Below are positions 1 to 8,726 of a stretch of 60,709 nt of DNA, one piece after another (position 1 is the first letter of the stretch; each line of letters starts with the position of its first letter). A program made the translations under genes and the position numbers. The DNA is from Trueperaceae bacterium (GTDB lineage Bacteria > Deinococcota > Deinococci > Deinococcales > Trueperaceae): NCBI GenBank assembly GCA_020354625.1, contig CP070651.1:3387094-3447802 (forward strand), read 5' to 3'. Under the pieces are notes generated by a model, which saw only the letters and a program-made list of their open reading frames with translations, searched no databases and had not been told where the DNA came from.

Positions 1-71
1 CACGCATTACCCATTACCCATTTCCCATTACCTCTACTCATCACTCATAACTCATCTCTCATCACCATCAA
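1..71. repeat. Composite heptamer repeat, copy R1 (right arm only, cut by window edge)
   Basis: The stretch is a run of degenerate heptamers of the type CATTACC/CATCACT, starting with CACGCATTACC, the sequence that follows the second core (core B) in other copies of this repeat. Only the right-hand arm is in the window. It lies upstream of the inositol operon; I see no gene in bases 1-150. Confidence 0.75.
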
Positions 72-150
72 TGCTAGAGCGATGTCAAGCGGGGCATGCC
101 TGTGGCTGATAGCATAAGGGCGTAACGAGGAGGTAGATACCACCACGACC

Positions 151-1164
151 ATGAACACTTTGAATGTCGCCCTGATCGGTGCCGGCCGCATGGCTCGCAC
201 CCACGCCAACGTGCTGGGCCACGTGGGCTACGTCAGCATCCAAACCGTCTGCGACGCCGCCGCCGAGAACGCAGCAGCGCTGGCCGAGTTCTTCGGCGCC
301 CACGCCACCACCTCGCTCGACGAGGTCTTGCACGACGACGGCATCACCGCGGTGATCATCACCACACCCACCGCCACCCACGCAGACCTCATCAGCAAGG
401 TAGCGCACAGCGGTAAGCATATCTTCGTGGAAAAACCCGTCGCTCACACACTCGAGGCGGCTGACCACGCCGTGCAGGCGGTCGAGGCGGCCGGCGTCCA
501 GTGCCAGGTCGGCTTCCAACGCCGTTACGATCCCAGCTACCTCGAGGCGAAGCGGAAGATCGAACGCGGCGAACTCGGTACGCTCGAGGGCTTCCGTGGC
601 CTCAGCCGCGACGCCTTTTTGCCCCCGGTGGAGTTCCTCAAGACCAGCGGCGGTCTCATGGTCGACATGGGCATTCACGATCTGGATAGCGCCCGCTACT
701 TCGTCGGCGAGGTCGAGGAGGTCTACTGCATCGGGGCAGTCCATGCCGAACCTGAACTCCGCGACTACGGGCTGTTCGATTCGGCCGTCGCCACCCTGAG
801 GTTCGCAAACGGTGCGCTCGGCACCATCGAGTCCGGTCTTCGCACCGCCTACGGCTACGAAGTACGCGCTGAGATCCTCGGGGACGGAGGCCGGCTCCAC
901 CTGGAACGAGACAGCCGCTACCACTTGCGTCAGTACGGGAAGGTGGGCGGCTTCTATGAGCGTCCCGCCGACTTCGAGGCCTACTTTCACGAGGCCTACG
1001 CTGCCGAAATCCGCACCTTCGCCAATAATGTCCACCAGGGGAAGCCCGTGACACCGAATGCCGCCGATGCGAGAGAGAGCCTCCGTTTGGCCCTGGCCAC
1101 CCAGCACTCGTTAGAAACAGGAACGATCGTCAAGGTTTCCACCTTCGGGGAGGTTCACCCATGA
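151..1164 (+). CDS. iolG: Inositol 2-dehydrogenase (Gfo/Idh/MocA family)
   Basis: This 337-residue protein is an NAD-dependent oxidoreductase that would convert myo-inositol to 2-keto-myo-inositol (scyllo-inosose), the first step of inositol catabolism. The N-terminus holds a Rossmann motif (GAGRMA, residues 10-15), and the family's EKPV motif with its catalytic lysine is near residue 94. A GGLMVDMGIHDLD segment around residues 165-180 carries the conserved Asp and His of the active site. The stop overlaps the iolD start by four bases (ATGA). A strong GAGGAGG lies 17 bases before the ATG, an unusually long spacing, but no better start is in frame. Paralogues acting on scyllo-inositol look alike, so substrate rests on the operon context. 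Confidence 0.88.
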   Translation: MNTLNVALIGAGRMARTHANVLGHVGYVSIQTVCDAAAENAAALAEFFGAHATTSLDEVLHDDGITAVIITTPTATHADLISKVAHSGKHIFVEKPVAHTLEAADHAVQAVEAAGVQCQVGFQRRYDPSYLEAKRKIERGELGTLEGFRGLSRDAFLPPVEFLKTSGGLMVDMGIHDLDSARYFVGEVEEVYCIGAVHAEPELRDYGLFDSAVATLRFANGALGTIESGLRTAYGYEVRAEILGDGGRLHLERDSRYHLRQYGKVGGFYERPADFEAYFHEAYAAEIRTFANNVHQGKPVTPNAADARESLRLALATQHSLETGTIVKVSTFGEVHP

Positions 1165-3041
1165 GCACACGCCGCATGACCGTCGCCCAGGCCCTCGTTC
1201 GCTTCCTCGCCGCTCAGTACAGCGAGCACGACGGTGTGGAACATCGTCTCATCGCCGGAACCTGGGGCATCTTCGGCCACGGCAACGTCGCCGGTCTGGG
1301 TCAGGCGTTGCACGAGGTAGGCCCGGAAGTGGGCATGCCCTTCTACCGCCCCCAAAACGAACAGGCCCAAGTCCACGTGGCTGCCGCCTACGCGCGGCAC
1401 AAAAACCGCCTGTCGACCTACGCTTGTATCGCTTCGGTCGGTCCGGGCTCGAGCAACATGGTCACCGGCGCCGCGCTGGCAACCATCAACCGCTTGCCGG
1501 TGCTGATCCTGCCGTCGGACTACTTCGCCAACCGCATCCCCGACCCGGTACTGCAGCAGGTCGAACACCCCATCGAGCACGACCTGAGCATCAACGATGC
1601 TTTCCGGCCAGTGAGCCGCTTCTTTACCCGCATCTCGCGGGCAGAGCAGCTGCTGCACGCCCTCCCTGAAGCGATGCGGGTGCTCACCGACCCGGCCGAG
1701 ACCGGGGCCGTAACGATCTCGCTGCCCGAAGACGTGCAGGCCGAAGCGTATGATTGGCCCGAAGAACTCTTCCAAAAGCGGGTCTGGCGGGTGCGGCGCC
1801 CAGGGGCGGAACCCGAACTCATCGAGCAGGCCGTAGCCCTCCTGCAAGCCGCCGAGAAGCCGCTCCTCGTGGTCGGTGGCGGCGTCAAGTACAGCGGCGC
1901 CACCGAGGAGCTGGCCGCCTTCGCCGAGACGTTTGGAATCCCGGTGACCGAATCGCAAGCCGGCAAAGGCGCCATCCCTTGGAATCACGCACTGAACACC
2001 GGTGCGGTCGGTTCGGCGGGCGGCAAGGCCGCCAACATCTTGGCTCGCGATGCCGACGTGGTGCTGGCGGTGGGGACGCGGCTCGCAGACTTCGTCACCG
2101 CTTCCAAGACCTCGTTTCAACACCCGAATCTCAAGGTTATCGGGCTCAACATCGCCCCCATGGACGCCCACAAACTCTTTGCGCTCCCCATGATCGCCGA
2201 CGCAAAACGGGGGATTACGGCCTTGCACGAGGCACTTCAAGAGAGCGGATACCGCGGCACCGACGCGGGCTACCGTGCTCAGATCGGCCGGCTCAAAGCT
2301 GAGTGGGACGGTATTGTCGACCACCTGACCACGGTTGAAGAACCCGACAACCTGGCCCAGTCCGAAGTGATCGGCATGGTAAACCGCGCCTTCGGGGGCG
2401 ACGCCACCATGATCTGTGCGGCGGGCAGCATGCCGGGAGACCTGCTCAAGCTGTGGCGTCCAACCGATCCGAAGGCGTACCACGTCGAGTACGGCTATTC
2501 CTGCATGGGCTACGAGATCCCGGCGGGGCTCGGCGTCCACCTGGCCGAACCCGAACGGCCGGTGGTGGTTTTGATCGGGGACGGCTCTTACCTGATGATG
2601 AACAGCGAGATCGTGACCGCCGCCATCGAGGGAGCCAACCTCACCATCGTGGTCATCGACAACCACGGTTTCCAGAGCATCCACAGCCTGCAACGCTCCT
2701 GCGGTACCCCGCACTTCGGGCTCGAGCTGCGCTGCCGCGACCAAGCGACCGGGCTCCTAGACGGCCCCTTCATGCCGGTGGACTACGCCAAACACACCGC
2801 CTCGATGGGGGCCAAATCGACTCTGGTCAGGAGTGAAGCGGAACTGGCGGATGCGCTAGAGCGGGCCAAGAACACGAGCGGCATCAAGGCGATCGTGGTG
2901 CCGGTCGACCCCGAGAAGCGGGTACCCGGCTTCGAAAGCTGGTGGGACGTGCCGATCGCCGAAGAGACCGGCCTCGAGCCCGTACGGGCAGCCGGAGAGA
3001 GCTACCGGGAAAACAAAAAGAAGCAGAGGCTCTTCGGATAA
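1161..3041 (+). CDS. iolD: 3D-(3,5/4)-trihydroxycyclohexane-1,2-dione hydrolase (ThDP-dependent)
   Basis: This 626-residue thiamine-diphosphate enzyme opens the cyclitol ring of the diketone made by IolE, giving 5-deoxy-glucuronate. It has the acetolactate-synthase-type three-domain layout: an N-terminal pyrimidine-binding domain (with ENEQAQVH-like PQNEQAQVH near residue 70), a central domain with GTRLADF, and a C-terminal PP domain in which GDGSYLMMNSEI near residue 480 is the Mg-ThDP motif. Its length matches IolD. The start overlaps the iolG stop, which indicates translational coupling. The gene sits directly before iolE, the enzyme of the preceding step. Confidence 0.93.
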   Translation: MSTRRMTVAQALVRFLAAQYSEHDGVEHRLIAGTWGIFGHGNVAGLGQALHEVGPEVGMPFYRPQNEQAQVHVAAAYARHKNRLSTYACIASVGPGSSNMVTGAALATINRLPVLILPSDYFANRIPDPVLQQVEHPIEHDLSINDAFRPVSRFFTRISRAEQLLHALPEAMRVLTDPAETGAVTISLPEDVQAEAYDWPEELFQKRVWRVRRPGAEPELIEQAVALLQAAEKPLLVVGGGVKYSGATEELAAFAETFGIPVTESQAGKGAIPWNHALNTGAVGSAGGKAANILARDADVVLAVGTRLADFVTASKTSFQHPNLKVIGLNIAPMDAHKLFALPMIADAKRGITALHEALQESGYRGTDAGYRAQIGRLKAEWDGIVDHLTTVEEPDNLAQSEVIGMVNRAFGGDATMICAAGSMPGDLLKLWRPTDPKAYHVEYGYSCMGYEIPAGLGVHLAEPERPVVVLIGDGSYLMMNSEIVTAAIEGANLTIVVIDNHGFQSIHSLQRSCGTPHFGLELRCRDQATGLLDGPFMPVDYAKHTASMGAKSTLVRSEAELADALERAKNTSGIKAIVVPVDPEKRVPGFESWWDVPIAEETGLEPVRAAGESYRENKKKQRLFG

Positions 3042-3080
3042 GACCTGGAGGGCTCGCAGAGACAGCCTGTCGGAGGCCAC

Positions 3081-3980
3081 ATGGATATGAATATCGGCAA
3101 CGCCCCCTGCTCCTGGGGCACCATCGAAGGGGTCAGCGGACAGCGGGTGGGCTACCAGCAGATGCTCGACGAACTGGCCGCGACCGGCTACCAGGGGACC
3201 GAGCTCGGCGACTGGGGCTTCATGCCCACCGACCCCGATGAGCTCAGAGCCGAGCTGGCGGCGCGAAAGGTGCAGCTGACCGGGTCGTGGGTCACCGTGC
3301 GGCTCTACGACGAGGCCTCGCACGACCAGGGGATCGAAAATGCGGTGCGCACTGCCCGGCTCCTGGCCGAGGTCGGGGGGACTGAGGCCATCATCAACAT
3401 CGGGGACGACCACGGCAGCGTACCGATCCGGCACCAGAACGCCGGACGTATCGGCCCCGAGCACGGGCTCAGCGACGAGGGCTGGCAGGTCTACGTGCAC
3501 GGGGCCATGCGCGTCGCCGAAGCCGTGAAGCGCGAGACGGGGCTGCGCTCTACACTGCACCCGCACGGCTCGACCTTTGTCGAGACCCCTGCCGAGATCG
3601 AACGGTTCTTACGCCTTACCGACCCGGAGTTGCTCGGCATCTGCTTCGACACCGGCCACTACGCCCTAGGCGGCGGCGACCCGGTCGCGGGGATCCGCGC
3701 GTATCGAGAGCGGATCTGGCTGGTGCACTTCAAGGACTTCGATCCCCGCGTGGTCGAGCGTGCCGAAGTTGAAGGTTGGAACTACCAGGAGATGGTCGGT
3801 GCGGGCGTATTTAGCGAGCTGGGTCGCGGGGTGGTGGACTTTCCGGCCGTCCTGGAGGCGCTCCACGAGATCGGTTACCGCGGCTGGGGCGTGGTCGAGC
3901 AAGACGTACTGCCCGGGATGGGCAGCCCCAAGGAGAGCGCGCAGCGAAACCGGAGCTACTTGCAGGGCATCGGCTCGTAA
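3081..3980 (+). CDS. iolE: Inosose (2-keto-myo-inositol) dehydratase
   Basis: This 299-residue TIM-barrel protein of the xylose-isomerase-like superfamily would remove water from 2-keto-myo-inositol to give the diketone used by IolD. It opens with the typical NAPCSWG segment and carries the metal-ligand stretches HPHGSTFVET (about 155-164), CFDTGHYALGG (about 189-199) and HFKDFDP (about 216-222). The family is usually about 300 residues. The gene is 39 bases downstream of iolD on the same strand. The ATG at 3081 is used; an in-frame ATG two codons later is equally possible. Confidence 0.9.
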   Translation: MDMNIGNAPCSWGTIEGVSGQRVGYQQMLDELAATGYQGTELGDWGFMPTDPDELRAELAARKVQLTGSWVTVRLYDEASHDQGIENAVRTARLLAEVGGTEAIINIGDDHGSVPIRHQNAGRIGPEHGLSDEGWQVYVHGAMRVAEAVKRETGLRSTLHPHGSTFVETPAEIERFLRLTDPELLGICFDTGHYALGGGDPVAGIRAYRERIWLVHFKDFDPRVVERAEVEGWNYQEMVGAGVFSELGRGVVDFPAVLEALHEIGYRGWGVVEQDVLPGMGSPKESAQRNRSYLQGIGS

Positions 3981-3986
3981 CATCCG

Positions 3987-4029
3987 GTTTTGTTCGGCCG
4001 AACCGAGCAAAACGACCTGCGCATATGAT
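3987..4029 (+). promoter_or_regulatory. Palindrome plus -10-like box upstream of mmsA
   Basis: A perfect TTCGGCCGAA palindrome (3993-4002) sits inside an outer pair GTTTTG (3987-3992) and CAAAAC (4008-4013). It is followed by TATGAT (4024-4029), a plausible -10 box. The layout would fit an operator over an internal promoter for mmsA-iolC-iolJ. No regulator gene is in the window and the -35 match is poor, so this is inference. Confidence 0.35.
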
Positions 4030-4047
4030 AATGATAAGGGTCTAATT

Positions 4048-4077
4048 ATGAGCACCGTACCCAAGGAGGATCTATGA
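4048..4077 (+). CDS. Possible 9-residue leader ORF overlapping the mmsA start
   Basis: A short ORF encodes MSTVPKEDL. It has its own AAGGG (4036-4040) seven bases before its ATG, and its stop overlaps the mmsA start as ATGA. The mmsA Shine-Dalgarno (AAGGAGGA) lies inside it. It could couple translation to mmsA, or be chance; nothing homologous is recognised. Confidence 0.3.
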   Translation: MSTVPKEDL

Positions 4078-5561
4078 CGGTAACAGCAGGAAAAGAGCAG
4101 CTGCTCAACTACATCGGAGGCCAGTGGCACCGCTCGGCGACCAGCGATTTTTCAGACGTCCATAACCCGGCCACGGCAGACGTCATCGCTACGGTACCCC
4201 ACACCGCCAAGGACGAAGTCGACCAAGCGGTGCAAGCCGCCCTCAAGGCCTACCCCGACTGGCGTATGACGCCTGTAACCGACCGCGTGCAGCCGCTGTT
4301 CAGACTCAAGAGGCTGCTCGAGGAGAACCTCGACGATCTGGGCCGCACCATCACCATCGAGTGCGGCAAGACGTATGGCGAGAGCGTCGCCGAGATGCAG
4401 CGGGCCATCGAAAACGTCGAGGTGGCCTGCGGTATGCCGAGCTTGATCCAGGGCTACAACAACGAAGACATCGCCCGCGGCATCGACGAGCACATGATCC
4501 GCCAACCGCTCGGGGTGGTGGCCGCCATCACGCCCTTCAACTTCCCCGGCATGATTCCGATCTGGTTCCTGCCCTACGCGGTGGCGGCCGGCAACTGCTT
4601 TTTGCTCAAGCCGAGCGAAAAGGTGCCGATGACCAGCCAGAAGCTCTTCAACCTGCTCGAGCAAGCCGGCTTCCCGGCCGGTGTGGTGGGGCTCGTCAAT
4701 GGTGGCAAAGCCACCGTCGACGCCATCCTCGACCACCCCGAGGTACGCGCCATCTCGTTCGTCGGCTCGACCCCGGTCGCGCGCTACATCTACAGCCGCG
4801 CCAGCGCCAACGGCAAGCGGGCCCAGTGCCAGGGCGGCGCCAAGAACCCGGCGGTGATCCTGCCTGATGCCGACATGGAGATGTCGACCCGCATTTTGGC
4901 CGATTCGACCTTCGGCTGCGCCGGTCAGCGCTGCCTGGCCACCTCGGTCGCTATCACGGTCGGTGAGGCCAAAGGCGAGTTCACCGAGCGGATCATCGCC
5001 GACGCAACCTCACGCAAGGTGGGCTACGGCATGGACGAGAGCGTGGCCATGGGACCGGTCATCAGCGCCGAGAGCAGGGCCCGTATCGAAGGCCTGGTCG
5101 ACCAGGGCGTCGGCGAGGGCGCCAAGCTGCTCGTCGACGGCCGCGGCAAGGAGGTCGACGGGTTCCGCAACGGCTACTTCGTCCACCCCACCGTGCTCGC
5201 AGACGTCGACCCTAGAAGCGACATCGCCGGCACCGAGATCTTCGGCCCGGTCCTCAGCATGATGCACGCCGGCACCATCGAAGAGGCCATCGAGATCGTC
5301 AACAACCGCCGCTACGGCAACCAAGCCTGCCTCTTCACCGGCTCCGGCTCGGCCGCCCGGCAGTTCCGCTACGCGGTCGACGCCGGCAACGTCGGCATCA
5401 ACCTCGGGGTGGCGGCGCCGATGGCGTTCTTCCCCTTCAGCGGCTGGAACGAGAGCTTCTTCGGTGACCTCCACGCCCAGTCGCGCCACGGGGTCGAGTT
5501 CTACACCCAGACCAAGGTCATCGTCGAGCGCTGGCCGAAGACCTGGAGCCGGAAGTTCTAA
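4074..5561 (+). CDS. mmsA: Methylmalonate/malonate-semialdehyde dehydrogenase (CoA-acylating)
   Basis: This 495-residue aldehyde dehydrogenase (MmsA/IolA) oxidises malonate semialdehyde, the last inositol-specific intermediate, with CoA and NAD to acetyl-CoA and CO2. Visible marks are TPFNFPGMIP (about 152-161) and LKPSEKVP in the NAD fold, FVGSTPVAR (about 229-237), and FGCAGQRCLA around residue 280, whose second cysteine is the usual nucleophile. The C-terminal PFSGWNESFFGD stretch is typical of the MMSDH subfamily rather than ordinary aldehyde dehydrogenases. It has a strong AAGGAGGA site. In the pathway it acts after IolJ. Confidence 0.93.
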   Translation: MTVTAGKEQLLNYIGGQWHRSATSDFSDVHNPATADVIATVPHTAKDEVDQAVQAALKAYPDWRMTPVTDRVQPLFRLKRLLEENLDDLGRTITIECGKTYGESVAEMQRAIENVEVACGMPSLIQGYNNEDIARGIDEHMIRQPLGVVAAITPFNFPGMIPIWFLPYAVAAGNCFLLKPSEKVPMTSQKLFNLLEQAGFPAGVVGLVNGGKATVDAILDHPEVRAISFVGSTPVARYIYSRASANGKRAQCQGGAKNPAVILPDADMEMSTRILADSTFGCAGQRCLATSVAITVGEAKGEFTERIIADATSRKVGYGMDESVAMGPVISAESRARIEGLVDQGVGEGAKLLVDGRGKEVDGFRNGYFVHPTVLADVDPRSDIAGTEIFGPVLSMMHAGTIEEAIEIVNNRRYGNQACLFTGSGSAARQFRYAVDAGNVGINLGVAAPMAFFPFSGWNESFFGDLHAQSRHGVEFYTQTKVIVERWPKTWSRKF

Positions 5562-5575
5562 GTGGGTGATTTCCC

Positions 5576-5608
5576 GTTTCTTGATCTGGCTCCGCCAGAT
5601 CAAGAAAC
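5576..5608. repeat. 15-bp-stem palindrome, family copy P1
   Basis: GTTTCTTGATCTGGC (5576-5590), loop TCC, then its exact complement (5594-5608). It lies between mmsA and iolC. A near-identical palindrome (17-bp stem, loop TTC) is at 60574-60610. Neither is followed by a T-run in the reading direction here, so it is not a plain terminator. Fragments of the heptamer repeat flank it (5562-5570 and 5617-5636). Confidence 0.8.
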
Positions 5609-5630
5609 AAATACAAATGGGTGATGCGTA

Positions 5631-6647
5631 ATGAGTAAGACCGGTTTCGACCTCATCACGATGGGCCGCTCCTCGATCGACCTCTATAGCAACGACGTCG
5701 GCGTGCCTTTTGAGGAGATCCAGAGCTTCGCGGCCTACGTGGGCGGCAGCCCCACCAACATCGCGGTGGGCTGCCGCCGGCTCGGTTTGAACGTCGCCGT
5801 CCTCACCGCCGTGGGGCAGGACAAGGTGGGCGATTTTATCGTCCACTTCTTGAAGCGTGAGGGGGTCGACACCCGTTTTATCCCCACCAAACCCGGCGCC
5901 CGCAGCAGCGCCGTGGTACTCGGCATCGAAGAGAACAGCTTCCCACTGGTCTTCTACCGGGACAACGCCGCCGACATCCAGCTGACCATCGACGACGTGC
6001 TGGCCACCCCCATCCAGAGCGCCCGCGCCCTGGAGATCTCCGGCACCGGCCTCAGCAGGGAGCCGAGCCGCAGCGCCACGCTCTTTGCGGCCGAGGAGGC
6101 GAAGCGCTCAGGTGCCACCGTGTTCATGGATCTCGACTTCCGGGCCGACCAGTGGCACGACCCGCGGGCGTTCGGCGTCAACGTGCGGGCGATTCTCCCG
6201 CTCGTCGACGTCGCCCTCGGCACCGAGGAAGAGATCAACGCCGCCATGATCACCGATCCCGAGCAGATCACCATCCGCGACCAGCAGATCTCGGCGCCGG
6301 AGATCCACGGCGACCTCGAGGCCAACATCGAACGCATCCTGAGCGTGGAGCAGGGCCCGGAGGCGCTGGTGGTGAAGCGCGGTGCTGACGGGGCCACCGT
6401 CCACCTGCGGAGCGGCGAGGTGATCTCGGCCCCGGGCTTCCCGGTCGAGGTAACCAACATCCTCGGGGCCGGCGACGCCTTTGCCAGCGGCTTCATCTAC
6501 GGCCGGCTCAAGGGCTGGGACTGGTACAAAAGCGCACGCATGGGCAACGCCAACGGCGCCATCGTGGTGACGCGGCACGGCTGCGCCAACTTCATGGGCT
6601 TCGAAGAGGAAGTGCTCGAGTTCGTGGCCTCGCGGGGCGGTTTCTAG
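5631..6647 (+). CDS. iolC: 5-dehydro-2-deoxygluconokinase (PfkB family)
   Basis: This 338-residue sugar kinase of the ribokinase/PfkB family would phosphorylate 2-deoxy-5-keto-D-gluconate at the 6-position with ATP. It shows the N-terminal GRSSIDLY and GGSPTNIAVG (about 43-52) substrate-binding segments and the C-terminal signature GAGDAFASGFIYG (about 280-292) with the catalytic aspartate. The length fits IolC. Its ATG lies within a heptamer run (GGGTGATGCGTAATGAG), so a repeat fragment supplies the start region; no clear Shine-Dalgarno is seen. The stop codon shares its last base with the iolJ GTG start. Confidence 0.9.
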   Translation: MSKTGFDLITMGRSSIDLYSNDVGVPFEEIQSFAAYVGGSPTNIAVGCRRLGLNVAVLTAVGQDKVGDFIVHFLKREGVDTRFIPTKPGARSSAVVLGIEENSFPLVFYRDNAADIQLTIDDVLATPIQSARALEISGTGLSREPSRSATLFAAEEAKRSGATVFMDLDFRADQWHDPRAFGVNVRAILPLVDVALGTEEEINAAMITDPEQITIRDQQISAPEIHGDLEANIERILSVEQGPEALVVKRGADGATVHLRSGEVISAPGFPVEVTNILGAGDAFASGFIYGRLKGWDWYKSARMGNANGAIVVTRHGCANFMGFEEEVLEFVASRGGF

Positions 6648-7477
6648 TGCCGTTTGTCCGCGACGGGCGCACCCTCGTCGCACACGCCTTCGACAACCGC
6701 TACACCCTGCCCGCCTTCAACGTGTGCACCGTCGAGATGGTGCGCGCCTGCCTCGAAGCGGCCGAGGAAGAGGCCGCACCGATCATCTTGCAGACCTACC
6801 CCGGCGATATCGAGCAGATCGCCCCGCGGCAGATGGTCGCTCTGGTCACAAGCTACGCGGAGGAGGCGCGCGTCCCGGTCATGCTCCACCTCGATCACGG
6901 CCAGGGGCTCGAGATGGGCCTCGCTTGCCTGCGCGCCGGCTACTCCAGCGTCATGTACGACGGCGCCGACCAGCCGCTCGACGAGGTCGTGGCCCTCACC
7001 CGCCGGCTCGCCGAGGTGGCCCACCTGCAGGGAGCGGCCGTCGAGGTGGCCGCCGAGAGCTTCAACGCCGGCGCGGTGCAGTTCACCCGGCCCGGCGATG
7101 CACTCAGGCTCAAACAGGAGGGCGAAGCCGATATGATCGCGGTGTCGGTCGGCAGCGAACACGGCCAGAGCGGCACGCTCGAGCTCGAGCTGCTCGAAGA
7201 GATCTTCGAGACCGTGCAGGCGCCGCTGGTGCTGCACGGCGGCAGCGGCATCACCGCCGCCGACTACGCCGCGGCCCGGATGCTCGGCGTGGTCAAGGCC
7301 AACATCGGCTCGGCGCTCTACCGGGCCCTGCGCCGGACCTGGGAAACCTCGGCCGACGCCGTCAACCACCGCGAGGTGGTCGTGCGGGCGCGCGCTGCGC
7401 TCAAAGAGGTCGCCCGCGAGAAGATCCACATCATGGGGGCAGCGGGTCAAGCCGCTAGCTTCACACTGACGCGATAA
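6647..7477 (+). CDS. iolJ: 6-phospho-5-dehydro-2-deoxy-D-gluconate aldolase (class II FBA family)
   Basis: This 276-residue class II, zinc-dependent aldolase would split 2-deoxy-5-keto-gluconate-6-phosphate into dihydroxyacetone phosphate and malonate semialdehyde. The FBA-family HLDHGQG segment (about 82-88), with two zinc-region residues, and LHGGSGI (about 196-202) are visible. GTG is the start because it overlaps the iolC stop by one base. Ordinary fructose-bisphosphate aldolase is possible on sequence alone; the operon position favours IolJ. It is slightly shorter than typical IolJ. Confidence 0.85.
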   Translation: MPFVRDGRTLVAHAFDNRYTLPAFNVCTVEMVRACLEAAEEEAAPIILQTYPGDIEQIAPRQMVALVTSYAEEARVPVMLHLDHGQGLEMGLACLRAGYSSVMYDGADQPLDEVVALTRRLAEVAHLQGAAVEVAAESFNAGAVQFTRPGDALRLKQEGEADMIAVSVGSEHGQSGTLELELLEEIFETVQAPLVLHGGSGITAADYAAARMLGVVKANIGSALYRALRRTWETSADAVNHREVVVRARAALKEVAREKIHIMGAAGQAASFTLTR

Positions 7478-7540
7478 CCCGCGAGCCACCCGCCACAATC
7501 CCTGTACCAGCTTCACCTAAGCGATCTCCGTCCGGTCATC

Positions 7541-7549
7541 TGGTATATT
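7541..7549 (+). promoter_or_regulatory. Extended -10 promoter for the ABC importer operon
   Basis: TGG directly precedes TATATT (7544-7549), an extended -10 of the sigma-70 type. No convincing -35 is seen. It lies about 93 bases before the binding-protein start. Confidence 0.5.
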
Positions 7550-7641
7550 GCTCTTGGTTGGTCAAAAGGTTTTCGTCTCAGCCGAGGATCGCACCACTTG
7601 ATCCAACGCCCCTTTTCTATGCCTCAAGGGAGGTAACCCAT

Positions 7642-8655
7642 ATGAAACGCTTGATCGGCTTTATCTTTTCAGCCGCGTTGCTCTTTACCGGCAGCGCCTT
7701 CGCGCAACAGGTCAATCTGCTGTGTAGCCCCGACTTGGCGTGGTGCGAGCAGATCGGACCGGCCTTCGAAGAGGCGACCGGGATCGATCTCGAGTTCGTC
7801 CGCCTGAGCTCGAGCGAGTCGCTGGCCCGCCTCCGCGCCGAAGCGGCCAACCCGACCTTCGACGTCTGGTTCGGCGGCACCGGTGACCCGCACCTGGTAG
7901 CTTTTACCGAAGGCATCACCGAGTTCTACAAACCCACGGTATGGGATGATCTGCTTTCTGGGCTTAAGAATGCCGTCGGCGAGACCTATATTCCGCTCTA
8001 CACCGGCGCCATCGGTTTTGTAGTCAACGAAGGCATTCTGGCTGAAGTGGGCGCGCCCGTTCCCCAGTGCTGGGAAGACCTAGTGGACCCTGTCTACAAA
8101 GGGCTTCTGGCCATGCCGAACCCCAACACCTCAGGCACGTCGTACACCATCATCGCCACGCTGATCCAGATCTTCGGTGAGGAGCAGGCCTTCGAGATGC
8201 TGGCCGCCATCCACCAGAACGTCGCTCAATACACGCGATCGGGTGGTGCGGTAGGGCTCCTGGCCGGCCGGGGAGACGTCGGCGTGGCCATCCAGTTCAT
8301 GCACGACGGGGTCAAGTATGTCAGGCAAGGCTTCCCTGTCATTAATATTGCTCCCTGCGAAGGGACCGGTTTCGAGATCGGTGGCATCAGCTTGATCAAG
8401 GGAGCCCCGCACCCCGATGATGCGCTCGCCTTCATCGAGTGGGCCCTCACACCCGAAGCCCAGGCCATCGCCGCTCAACGGGGCGAATCGTTCCAGGTCC
8501 AGTCGAACGCCAACACCCCCGTCCCCCCGGAGTCACCCGACCTGAGCAGTATCAACCTCATCGACTACGACTTCGCGACCTTCGGCAGCCCCGAAGTGCG
8601 CGACCGGATCGTGGCCAAGTGGACCAACGAGGTGTTCCCGGTTCCGAGGCGTTGA
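7642..8655 (+). CDS. ABC transporter periplasmic binding protein (FbpA/AfuA-like)
   Basis: This 337-residue exported binding protein feeds the permease and ATPase encoded next. Residues 1-22 form a signal peptide ending near FAQQ. The mature part resembles the family-1 (FbpA/AfuA) binding proteins: LRAEAANPTFDVWFGG near residue 60, PLYTGAIGFVVN near 118, and a C-terminal DFATFGSPEVRDRIVAKW segment. ATG 7642 is chosen because AAGGGAGGT lies eight bases upstream and a signal peptide follows at once. The ligand is not settled: relatives bind ferric iron, sugar phosphates or phosphonates. Position directly after the inositol operon makes a cyclitol-related ligand worth considering. Confidence 0.82.
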   Translation: MKRLIGFIFSAALLFTGSAFAQQVNLLCSPDLAWCEQIGPAFEEATGIDLEFVRLSSSESLARLRAEAANPTFDVWFGGTGDPHLVAFTEGITEFYKPTVWDDLLSGLKNAVGETYIPLYTGAIGFVVNEGILAEVGAPVPQCWEDLVDPVYKGLLAMPNPNTSGTSYTIIATLIQIFGEEQAFEMLAAIHQNVAQYTRSGGAVGLLAGRGDVGVAIQFMHDGVKYVRQGFPVINIAPCEGTGFEIGGISLIKGAPHPDDALAFIEWALTPEAQAIAAQRGESFQVQSNANTPVPPESPDLSSINLIDYDFATFGSPEVRDRIVAKWTNEVFPVPRR

Positions 8656-8670
8656 GCCCCGCTCCGAAAG

Positions 8671-8697
8671 AGGCGTGCCTGGTCTGCTTGCACGCCT
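8671..8697 (+). promoter_or_regulatory. Intercistronic hairpin after the binding-protein gene
   Basis: AGGCGTGC (8671-8678) and its complement GCACGCCT (8690-8697) form an eight-pair stem between the binding-protein stop and the permease start. No T-run follows. It may protect the upstream mRNA or lower downstream expression. Confidence 0.5.
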
Positions 8698-8726
8698 TGT
8701 GAGCCCGCTGTTTAGGAGTTCGCATC

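Noticed and set aside
1155-2744. 529-residue open frame on the minus strand
   Set aside because: It is the antisense shadow of iolD, which has clear ThDP-enzyme motifs.
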